A stretch of DNA of 64,000 bases from Sinohyriopsis cumingii. Taxonomy: Eukaryota; Mollusca; Bivalvia; Unionida; Unionidae. Shown piece after piece: positions 27,994 to 36,873 of this stretch. A program made the translations under genes and the position numbers. The stretch covers positions 61,007,219-61,071,218 of the forward strand of contig CM068835.1 in NCBI GenBank assembly GCA_028554795.2, given 5' to 3'. The first letter of the stretch is position 1; every line of letters begins with the position of its first letter. The notes under the pieces were generated by a model. It did no database searches. It worked only from the letters and a program-made list of their open reading frames with translations, and had not been told where the DNA came from.

Positions 27994-28028
27994 AATTTAT
28001 AGTCATGGCAAACCAGCGTATATAAAAA
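27994..28028. promoter_or_regulatory. Divergent promoter between PolB and zinc-knuckle gene
   Basis: Only 133 bp separate the two ATGs (27947 minus, 28081 plus). TATAAATT on the minus strand (27994-28001) serves PolB, and TATATAAAAA (28019-28028) serves the zinc-knuckle gene. The boxes are about 18 bp apart. Confidence 0.7.
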
Positions 28029-28080
28029 GGGTGTGTCTTGTCCTTTCACTATTCATTTCACTCTCAAACCGAGGAGAACG

Positions 28081-28573
28081 ATGGAAGAGACTACCCAGAT
28101 GGAACGTTTCGTCAGAGCTTTGCGAGGGGTCATTAGAAAATTCTCTTCAGACCAGCCGACGGACTACTCTCCTTCCTTTCGAGATAAGAGTCAGGATACT
28201 TGCTATATCTGTCAGAAGAAAGGGCATTGGTCTTCAGAGTGTCCAGACCGTCAAAAAAGAAAAAAAAACAGGGGCTAAAAAAGACAAAAGTCAAGATACC
28301 TGTTATTATTGTAAAGAAAAAGGACATTGGTCTCCAGATTGCCCAAAAAAGAAACAAGAGGAGTCAGAAGAAAAGAAGGATTCTTCTTCAGAAGAGAGGG
28401 ATTCTTCGGAAGAAGAGAGGGATTCTTCGAAAGAAGAGAGGGATTCTTCAGAGGAAGAGGAGGAAGAAAGAAGACAATTCTATTTAAAAGAAGCAAAGAA
28501 ACAGGAGAAGAAAAGAAGAAGGGAAGAAAATGAGGAAAAAACGGTGAAGAAATTAAAAAAACAGAGAGACTAA
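28081..28573 (+). CDS. Zinc-knuckle protein with acidic/basic tail; reading-frame break at an A run
   Basis: Two CX2CX4HX4C knuckles: CYICQKKGHWSSEC in the first frame and CYYCKEKGHWSPDC in the second. They are a direct duplication of about 70 bp. The frame from the ATG at 28081 stops at 28276-28278 just after the first knuckle. The +1 frame carries the second knuckle, repeated DSSSEERDSSEEE units and a Lys/Arg/Glu-rich end to 28573. The switch point is a run of nine A (28260-28268), so it is either an indel or a slippage site. Knuckles of this type bind single-stranded nucleic acid; a PolB accessory role is a guess. Confidence 0.65.
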
Positions 28574-28802
28574 ACAAGGAGAAAGAAGAAGTCAATGAAC
28601 TTTTAATTAAAGTGTTTTGTGGTGAATTGTGAATTGGATTGTAAAAAAAATGGATAAAAGAATACATGAATGATATAAGGTAAGTGTCTTTGAGTTTTGA
28701 TTTTATAATAAGAAGCTACACTCACGCACTCATACACAGACACGTACTATAAGGGTAAAATGGGTGGGGTTTATTTTTGAGTTATTGGCAAATTGAAATT
28801 GT
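28574..28802. other. Intergenic DNA between convergent zinc-knuckle and acc4 genes
   Basis: AT-rich, non-coding; no AATAAA hexamer was noticed near the zinc-knuckle stop, and no histone-type hairpin on that strand. Confidence 0.5.
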
Positions 28803-28841
28803 ATTTCTTTTCGAGAAATGTGGGTGGCCCTGAAAAGGGCC
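28803..28841 (-). terminator. Histone-type 3' stem-loop and downstream element after acc4
   Basis: Minus strand: perfect stem GGCCCT/AGGGCC with loop TTTC (28826-28841), then ACCCA, then TTTCTCGAAAAGAAATA. It lies 25 nt after the stop at 28867. This is the copy closest to the metazoan histone consensus. Confidence 0.87.
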
Positions 28842-28866
28842 TTTTTATTTTGGTGTAGGGGTGAGT

Positions 28867-29427
28867 TTAACCAATCAACTTTAACTGCCTTAAGCCTTTG
28901 CCACGGCCGAGGCCTACTTCTGATGATTGGGTTGAAATCACTAAGGGTGGTACGACAGGCTTAGTCACAGGGTTGGCGTGTTTAGCTCGGGAAGGTCGTA
29001 TTCTCTTCGGTCGTGATAAAGAAGTCTGATACATTTGTTTCAGACTTCTTAACTCCGCTAAAATGTCCAACAGTACCGTAGCCGTTTGATTTTCACCCTC
29101 TTGTTTCTTTGCTGCTACTTCTTCTTGCTGTTGTTGCTGTTGTTTTTTTCTTACCTCTTCTTGTTGCTGTTGCTGTTGCTGTAGGAGAAAAGCTTGTTCC
29201 GCTTCCTTTTGTCGTTGCATAAATTTCTCCAATTCTTCTTTCTGTCTCTGTCTAAAATTCTCCACTTGCGGTAATAAAGAAGGTAACGAAGGTTCCGGAA
29301 CAAATTCTTGCGAGGTAAGAAAATCCACAAAATCCCAATGTACCTCTTCTGAAAGTAAGTCCGGGTTCCCTTGGGCAGTCTCCCCTGCTGGTGCACCCCA
29401 ATGGATCGTTTTCTGAGTTTCCGTCAT
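28867..29427 (-). CDS. Accessory gene acc4 (Gln-rich coiled coil)
   Basis: 186 residues. An acidic/aromatic start (VHWDFVDFLTSQEF) precedes a long coiled coil rich in Gln and Glu with two Q runs (residues ~80-108). A helical ILAELRSLKQMYQ follows, and a basic Pro-rich end (RPKRIRPSRAKHA; GLGRGKGLRQ). No known domain. Its promoter is shared with the divergent acc5: TGACGTCA and TATATAG about 50-60 nt upstream of the ATG. It lacks the box cassette of acc1-acc3 but has the same histone-type 3' end. Confidence 0.72.
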   Translation of the reverse strand: MTETQKTIHWGAPAGETAQGNPDLLSEEVHWDFVDFLTSQEFVPEPSLPSLLPQVENFRQRQKEELEKFMQRQKEAEQAFLLQQQQQQQEEVRKKQQQQQQEEVAAKKQEGENQTATVLLDILAELRSLKQMYQTSLSRPKRIRPSRAKHANPVTKPVVPPLVISTQSSEVGLGRGKGLRQLKLIG

Positions 29428-29646
29428 GTTGAATCACTGTCGCATAGATTGACTGCACACAAGCGCTAGCGAATCTATATAGACCAACTGACGTCACAGA
29501 CTGCTCTCTTCGGATTGGATGCGGGCTGACTGAATTTTGTAACGCGTGTTCGGATTGGTGAATGAACTCAATCCGTTTCAATCCTACCTCTACCTATAAA
29601 TAAGCGCAGTTCAGTGCATTGATTCACTTGTTCTCGTCGCTTCAAG
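29428..29646. promoter_or_regulatory. Divergent promoter of acc4 and acc5
   Basis: 219 bp between ATGs. Toward acc4: a CRE-like TGACGTCA (~29490) and TATATAG (~29477). Toward acc5: TATAAATA (29596-29603). Two CGGATTGG words (29512-29519, 29551-29558) are inverted CCAAT boxes. CCAAT and CRE sites also occur in many animal histone promoters. Confidence 0.6.
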
Positions 29647-29880
29647 ATGTGGACCGATGTGCAATCTTCTACGCTTGTGTCTTCCATGATGTTCCGGACG
29701 GACATACCCATGTATGTCCGATCCAAGTGGACCGTTGTCCACAGGACAAACACCAGCCTGTGGATACGTAGGATCTACGTTGAAAGACAAGGATGCCTGA
29801 AAAGAGTGCTGATTTACGGACCAACAGTGAGACGCAGCCTAAGAACAAGAAGAAGACCAATGCGGTACCCTTTATGTTAA
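29647..29880 (+). CDS. Accessory gene acc5 (small basic protein) at the PolB-side end
   Basis: 77 residues, Arg-rich (VRRSLRTRRRPMRYP), with no Lys-rich coiled coil. No recognised domain. It reads outward toward the right end of element B and ends 24 nt before a histone-type hairpin that belongs to the TIR. TATAAATA lies about 45 nt upstream. Small and unsupported by a homologue in the window, but position and signals match the other accessory genes. Confidence 0.55.
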   Translation: MWTDVQSSTLVSSMMFRTDIPMYVRSKWTVVHRTNTSLWIRRIYVERQGCLKRVLIYGPTVRRSLRTRRRPMRYPLC

Positions 29881-29895
29881 TTAATACATTAACAT

Positions 29896-30223
29896 AAACC
29901 CAAAGGCCCTTTTCAGGGCCAACCATATTTCTCGAAAAGAGATAGCCTTTCAATTGCCTAAATTTAAATTTAAAATATTTAAAAAAAAAAAAAAATCCCA
30001 TGTTCAATTCCCCTTGTCCCTAAACAAACCCAAACTCTATTCCCCCATGTTAAATTCCCCTTGTACGTAGAGTGACCCACGATTTTTCGCCATGTTAAAT
30101 TCCCCTTGTACGTAGAGTGTCCCACGATTTTTCGCCATGTTAAATTTCCATTGTACGTAGAGTGTCCCAGGGGTCCCTGTAATGCTAATTTCCATTGTAC
30201 GTAGGGTATCCCACTTAACTACT
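29896..30223. repeat. Right terminal inverted repeat of element B
   Basis: Inverted copy of 13714-14053, ending TTAACTACT. Contains the hairpin for acc5, the AT-rich block and the 45-bp units. Confidence 0.93.
29905..29947 (+). terminator. Histone-type 3' stem-loop and downstream element after acc5, inside the TIR
   Basis: Perfect stem GGCCCT/AGGGCC with loop TTTC (29905-29920), flank AACCA, then TTTCTCGAAAAGAGATAG. Confidence 0.83.
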
Positions 30224-30229
30224 TCCGTG
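30224..30229. repeat. Target site duplication, right copy (TCCGTG)
   Basis: Exact repeat of 13708-13713, directly after the terminal ACTACT. Confidence 0.93.
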
Positions 30230-30447
30230 CCTTCCAACAACGGAAGTTTATCGGAGAGGATCACAACAATATACCTGTAATTTCCACCAGGTACATTTAT
30301 ATGTTCAGTAGTGTGTCGACCACGGTTTGCTTGAACAACTGCGGGCGTCAACATGAGAAGTAATAAATTAGGAATAATGTAATGAAGTATTTTTGGGAAC
30401 TCTGCTGACATGTCTCGAGGTTTTAATGCCGGTCCATATACGACCAC
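30230..30447 (-). pseudogene. Possible host exon for a small secreted protein, interrupted by element B
   Basis: The minus-strand frame starts at an ATG at 30447 or 30411. The second start gives a signal-peptide-like segment (ILHYIIPNLLLLMLTPAVVQA) followed by a polar stretch. The frame runs straight into the element, and on the far side of the target duplication it continues in phase for 17 codons to a TAA at 13659. The hydrophobic start and phase continuity suggest a real exon broken by insertion; both could be chance. I recognise no family. Confidence 0.35.
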
Positions 30448-31377
30448 AGCATGCGATATGCACGTACCAATTGACTGTTTTCCAAGTCAAACAAAATTTC
30501 TTCGAAACGTTCCTGATGACGATGTATCCACAACGAAACTTCATGCATCTTAATTTGTTATAATATCACGTACAGCTGCCTGTCAGTCAATCAATTCGTA
30601 TCCTGAAACGCCACAAGCACGCGTGTCGGCATGCTGATACATTATTGTGAGTTTATTTACAAGACAAACTGTCATGAGTGGCATTTTGTATCTTGTATGT
30701 ATTAGGCACGACAAAGACCCCATCTACAATAACAAACACTAAAGTGATCGAGTTAACAGGGTTATCCATAATTTCAATTTCAAATTTTTGTTTTTGTTTT
30801 CTGTGACACCATCACTATGCCAAACTGTGTCGTTGTCGTTGCCCTTGTGGGTTAAGACGACTGTGTGTTTGGCTTCGAAATTAACCTTGCGGACACTTCT
30901 GCAAAACCCAAATATACAACTTCTGAAGCCGCATTTTCGGCTCCTTAATAACTCTGTTTTCATTGTTTTGTTGATATTGATCAATAGAAATCGATCAACC
31001 TGTCAAAGGAGAACATCAAAATAGGTTTTCGAATGAATGAATTTCAGTACAACTTGGAAATAAATATATTTAGAATAAATAACAAAACACAATATTACGT
31101 AAAACCTGTTTAAAAGGAGATCACGAAAAGGAGACATCAAAGCTATTCTAGCACCAAGCACTCTAGATGGATAGACTGAAAAGTAGCCATTGCTAAGATC
31201 AGAGTGGAGAATAAGGCGATAAATGATAGTGACTTAATGATGGAGAAAGTCGTAGTCTAGTATTTGCTGACTAGCATTTCGAAATTGCATGAGACTGCAT
31301 ACAAGCATTTAGAAAGTTTTATATTTGAAATAATTTTTATTCCTTTCATTTGTATTTAAGACTTCTGTCTATTTCCC

Positions 31378-31380
<3 letters not shown>

Positions 31381-31414
<34 letters not shown>
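31381..31414. repeat. GT dinucleotide microsatellite
   Basis: (TG)n run of about 15 units. Confidence 0.95.
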
Positions 31415-31417
<3 letters not shown>

Positions 31418-34400
31418 AGACTGGAAATAAACTTCATTTATGTTATCATTTGAATTCATTATTTTTACAACATAATTGAACTGTTAAATGATTTGGAAAT
31501 CTACGCTGATGAACGCAATAAGGGACTAAATGTTGTAATTAGGGTTGCGGAAAAAGAGGCTGCAAGATGGCAAACAGACTTATATCTGATATACACAGGT
31601 TGGATTGGCCGAATCCCAGAAAATGCCAGAATTTAGAGTCAGGACGGAAAGCAAAATTAGATTCATTAAAAAGGCTCCATACAATGCCACGAATATTTGC
31701 TACCATGTTCTGATACATCACAACCTATTACAGCTATACAGATAGGGCATTTGAAAATGTCAAGGAAGCATGTGCACTTAATTGCCATTATTCTGAAGTT
31801 AATGTGATTATATTACTGGTCCTGATGTCCGTTTGTAATCATGCATACATAAACTACAGATACATACGAACTCATTGCTAGATTGGTTATGGCATGGAAA
31901 TCTTGAGAGCTTTATGAACTCAGTTATTTCATTGCGTGGTTTTCGTTCGTAGTTTGTGCCTCGAAAGAGTATGGACTGTATCCCCCCCCCCCCACCTCCA
32001 TTATAAGCATATAGTGCGAAGCTTTTTCAGGATGCCGTCTCCTTCAGAGGTATGTAATAATTTATTCTTTCCCGTTCTTTCTATTATCATTGTTTGAAGG
32101 AGTATTTTGCTTTATTAGACATTTCGTGATTTTGTCCCAGATTTCCATTTTGTTTGTCAAATTTCATCTGACACATTCCTGTAAGATTTAATTCAGTCTG
32201 TTTTCAGTTTGGAGTCCTATCTTGATCTGATTTGACAAACTAGCAGGAATTGCGAATCTTATGTGTAATAAATGATGAGAATGATTTCAACGTTTTGTAA
32301 CTTTTCATAACTTTTTCTTGTTGGAGATAGATTCACTAGCGAACTTGGTTATAGCGAAATCTTATAAATCGTTCTGAACGTAGACCAGTTTATATTGTCA
32401 GTTCTTGTGCACATATACATGACACGTATTGTGTCGTTTGTACTGAACTGAAAGATTCTAGTCCATGTATTGCACGGTTCGGCGCATCTGTATCAGATGA
32501 ACTCAAGACTCTTAGCGCAGAAATGTTGGTTGTGTAATTATTTGTCTGTTGGCTGTCCTAAAGTCATGTCCGATCCATTATAGCGCCATGGGGTCTGATG
32601 GATCAACGTTGGATGGCATGCTCAGCTTCTTCTGCGTGGAAGTCGAGTTCAATGACAGACAAAAGGAATGCCATTTTTTCGCCCAACGTTACGTGCGAAA
32701 CATAATAATTTCGTATCTGTTCTATGGACAGCGTGGTTTCAACAGCTGCTAATCGCGAACTTTTTTTATCCCTTGTGCGAACACACTAATGTCATATCTA
32801 TTGTTTGAACATAATATATAGGCCTACATGCTTTGTGTGTGCAGATATTAATTTCATTTTGTCGAAAAGGTAACGTGAACACCTTCTGTTGAAAGATCAG
32901 AAAAATTGGCAAAGACATGCGAACAACGTTTGAATGCCTCATTTAGATTCTTAGTGATGATTTGAATAACAAGGTCTAGTGCATACGTAGACCATTTCTT
33001 TAAAAATGCTTGTCTAGTTCGAATTGTGTACCAGATTAAAATGATATACACATGAATATCTTTTTGCAGCTGTTGGAGACTGCTCACGAGTGTTCTTATT
33101 TTTTTAAATATTATGTTGTAAATAAATATCTATTTGATAACGGGTGTTCGTATTTTCTGCGGATTCAGTTTCAGGTAGGTCCATCTTTGTGACATGCAGC
33201 ATATGAAATATCTAAGCATATGCCTTCAACAAAGAACAATGAATTTATCAGCATGGACTCTAAATACATTCTAACAGACACGAATCCGGTGCAGACGTGG
33301 AGAAGCCCTTTCGATTAATAAGAAACGACAAATACTTTCACTAAATAGTCCACACTGCAGTCCTGCCCATCTACAAAACTCCAAATTTTGCCAGCCACAG
33401 AACAATACCCACAATAAAAATAATTGCAACCATTTCTAGAACACTAGCTTCCATGTCTCGAATCTCAACGCCAACGAAAAAAACTGTGGTTATATACCTC
33501 TTGAACAGCTGAATACACAATAACTTAGTAGCCAGGTTACTAGGCCTAACATAGTGAAATAGAATTGTATCGAATATACACGACCACCAATAATAAGAGA
33601 GGAAACTAAATGTTTACGTCTTTGGGAATAATACTACTTTATTGTTCAAATTTACATGTGGTTTACATATAATCTTCATAATCTGCAATTCTTGGGTGAT
33701 TTGTTAATTTTGTTAATATATGTTATACTGAATCTCTTAGTATTGTTTAGAAGAGTGATCACGCTAAATAATCCGAACATTTGTATAAATATTATTTGGT
33801 GATTCCAGGAAGTGATATAACAACTGTCTGCATACGGACTGTCATATTCGAATTTCACACCAATTTTTATTTTTTTAATTTTTTTTTTAATTTCATGTTT
33901 ATTTTTAAAATACGTAGAGAAGAGGAGTATCATTTGAATAATTGTTTTACAGATGAACATTATTTTATGATCTGACAGTCTTGAAATGTATCCAGAAGTT
34001 AGTAACCTCGTCGGGGACATACATGTATTTCATATCAATTTATTGAATTGAATGAATAAATGCGTGTTCTATTGGAATGAAATAAAAGTTATCAGTTTAG
34101 ATATTTAAAGTTCTGAACTAAAATAAAGAACTAAAATCATATTATAACAATAGATTGCATCAGAAAAAAGAGTAGATTAAATCTTGCAGATTCAAGCTTT
34201 GATGGAAGAGTATGTTTTTAAAAGTCTGCTTTCAACAGCATCGGTAGCAAAGTGGAAAACACGTTGGTTTCGACCCAATCTACTCTTAAAGTTTATGCTA
34301 AGATCCCGTCATTGGCGTGCCAAGCTTATTTGTCAACTCAGCAAACCTACTTTCGTCTCGTTGAAGTATGACAGTGTGGGTGAGTGTCAGAATCATGCGT

Positions 34401-35100
34401 TAAAAGTGATACAACACCAAACAGGCGATAATAGTATGAATTCAGATAACGTTTGTTTACAGAAGACAACATGCTGCGGTGCACTTCATATGTCTGAGAA
34501 CTGTATCCCTATGTCTAAATGTGGGATTACGTGTGAAGCTGGAAGTCTTTTGTTTCGATTTATGAACTCTGGTGGAGCTGAATTCAACAGTAAAAGTGAA
34601 GTAATTGAAGCGATATCTTGGTTGATTTAATGTAACAAATTTATGGGGACAACAATGTTCGTCCTATATTCTCTCAATTTACACTGAGGATAGGAAGAAC
34701 ATTGTTCCTGAACCCATGTTTTGACTTTAGAATTCAGAGTTAACCATAAGCAGGGTTATACAGTGCAATGTCACTTGCTTCATTCTTAAAAAGGCCGTGT
34801 GATTGTCTTTTTTCTGAAAAACCGTAAATCTAACGTTAGAAGAAAAAAAAATTCCGTGACATATTGCAGTTCCAAAACAGGATAATGTTAAGATACCAGA
34901 ATTGTGCAAACTCAAGCTTTTATATCATCCAAAGATTTACTGATGGAAGAAAAAAAAATCGTTCTACAATTTTTTAGAGTGTAAACTTTTGAAAAAAAAT
35001 GACATGACGAAAAGTTCACGTAATTATGGTGACTACTGATCACAATTTTGGAGAGTTATCTTCAAACGGGAACATATTCCATTAGGGTATAAATCAAAAC

Positions 35101-35103
<3 letters not shown>

Positions 35104-35135
<32 letters not shown>
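35104..35135. repeat. GA dinucleotide microsatellite
   Basis: Uninterrupted (GA)n run. Confidence 0.95.
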
Positions 35136-35136
<1 letters not shown>

Positions 35137-36317
35137 ATGTATTCCTACTTCAAAAATATGACGACACGTACGTTTGTTTTTATGGCACAGTTTCCTTATG
35201 AAAGTTTCAAAGAAACACTCATTCCAATTACATAAGATAAGATAAGAATTCTTTATTTCAGACTACATAGTCTATACATCTAAATTAAAATATAGATATG
35301 AGGTATAACGGTACCAATTGCGCAAGTCCAGGTGGGCGGAGCTTAAGGTGTATGGAACATTGTATTCAGAATTAAAGAACAACACTAGCTGTGATTGGTG
35401 CATTATGTAAGAGTTGTACTTTCTGTTTGGCTTAAAAAAAATGTTGAGCCTCTTGGCAACATGTGAGTTTGTGTTAATTTCTATCTAGATCATATTTTGT
35501 ATTTTTTATGATTTTTTTAAAATATGGTACACATGGCTGAAAATGTGCTTGTTGTGACTAGATAACTCTTACCCCTGTCTAGTTCCAGTAGAGTTATCTC
35601 TCTTAAATGCAATGGAGTACCTGGTTATGTCATTGTCAAATTGACAATCTAGCATTGTTCTATATGACAGTGTGTGACATGCATGCCCAAGTAGGACAGA
35701 AAGTATATTTATTTCACAAAACATTAGCATTGAGGTATATGGAAAAACAATTGGTACCGTGATACCATAAAGTAAAATCACTGAAAACATAAAAGAACAT
35801 ATAGAACATAACACAATCACATCCATAGAAAAAATACACCCTTTAAAAAAATATCATAAGTGAACTGAAGACGCATGTAATTAAAGAGTGACCACAGAAA
35901 AGTACATCCAAACAAGTCGTGCTATATTTCGTAACATGACTAACATAATTTCCATGAGCCGCTCATGGCGTGATCATTTGTGTTTTAGTTTTATTGTTTG
36001 TGAAGTGACTAATGGTCAGGTACAGAAAAACGTGTCTGATCATCTTACGGTGCGAATAACAAGTGAAACCAATTTGAAGCTAAGGCGGTGGAAAATATCG
36101 ACTGACCAATGAAGTCGCTTACAACGTGTAACACATTGTTTGGTTGTAAATTCAGGGCTTGTTGGCAGTAGTGTAGCGACCAGCCGCAGAATAAAAAAAA
36201 AACAAAAAAACACGTCCAATCTTGTCGCTGTGCAAAAAGGTACTGAAGTCAATTCGAAGTCAAAGCGGTAAGAAAATAAGTATAGCCAATGAAATCGTTT
36301 ATGATTAGTGATGCACT

Positions 36318-36318
<1 letters not shown>

Positions 36319-36356
<38 letters not shown>
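36319..36356. repeat. Run of 38 T
   Basis: Homopolymer about 0.5 kb upstream of remnant C. It could be the reversed poly(A) tail of a retrocopy, but no parent sequence was recognised. Confidence 0.95.
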
Positions 36357-36359
<3 letters not shown>

Positions 36360-36818
36360 GTAGTGTGACAAAATAATACCAACGCAAGAGCGCTGTTACC
36401 ATTGAAGTACAGACAGATTGGAGTGTAAACGTACAAACCCTTTGTTGCGTATTGTACCATTTCTTCTTGCCACATCAAATATTAAACGGCCACAGTACTG
36501 GTTCGCGTTTTGAAACTAACAAACATTTTTAATCTTACTCAAACATTTTGACAAGCACACTCACGTTGTCGAGTAGCGTAGTTTTCTGGAGTACGTACGT
36601 GTCCCAGCGACACAGTGCCGTCTCTAGCTCTCTTGAAGACACCAACTGTTTGTTTTATTTTTCTTGCAACTATTTTCTTTCGTGGTAGGGTTTGAATCGA
36701 AGGATCGTCAAGATGCATGAGGTGTTTAAGACGCAACGCTGTCGTTGGGTTCCTATATGCTTGGCTTTCACTTGCCTTGTGAAATATACCAAGTCATTGT
36801 CACAAGGAGAGGTAGAGA

Positions 36819-36826
36819 GGGTATAT
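36819..36826 (+). promoter_or_regulatory. TATA box of the remnant C PolB
   Basis: GTATATAT lies about 50 nt before the PolB ATG at 36874. Confidence 0.55.
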
Positions 36827-36873
36827 ATGGAAAGAATGAACTTGGTTAAATCATTTCTGAATCAGCAATCGAG

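Larger units (their letters stand above)
13714..30223 (-). mobile_element. Polinton/Maverick element B, complete (16.5 kb)
   Basis: Bounded by inverted repeats that start AGTAGTTAAGTGGGATACCC and by a perfect 6-bp duplication, both hallmarks of Polintons. The minus strand carries PolB, ATPase, basic protein, integrase, membrane protein, penton, pVI-like, MCP and three accessory genes. A zinc-knuckle gene and a terminal accessory gene point the other way at the PolB end. It is structurally complete but not autonomous: PolB has a deletion and frameshift, the integrase and membrane protein have nonsense codons, and the protease and its neighbour are deleted. Confidence 0.97.
30448..36818. other. 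Host non-coding DNA
   Basis: No gene I can support. Holds a GT microsatellite (31381-31414), a C run (~31982-31994), a GA microsatellite (35104-35135) and a run of 38 T (36319-36356). A GATAAGATAAGAATTCTTTA stretch at about 35236 resembles a retroelement 3' tail. A frame from 34202 to 34630 shows no recognisable features. Confidence 0.6.

Noticed and set aside
30037..30229. Extension of the host frame through the TIR repeats
   Set aside because: The repeated TLYVQ.EFNMAKNRG units come from 45-bp repeats, a multiple of three, which keep any open frame open.
34202..34630. Open frame of about 140 codons
   Set aside because: No homology, motif, promoter or codon signal recognised; can be chance in host DNA.
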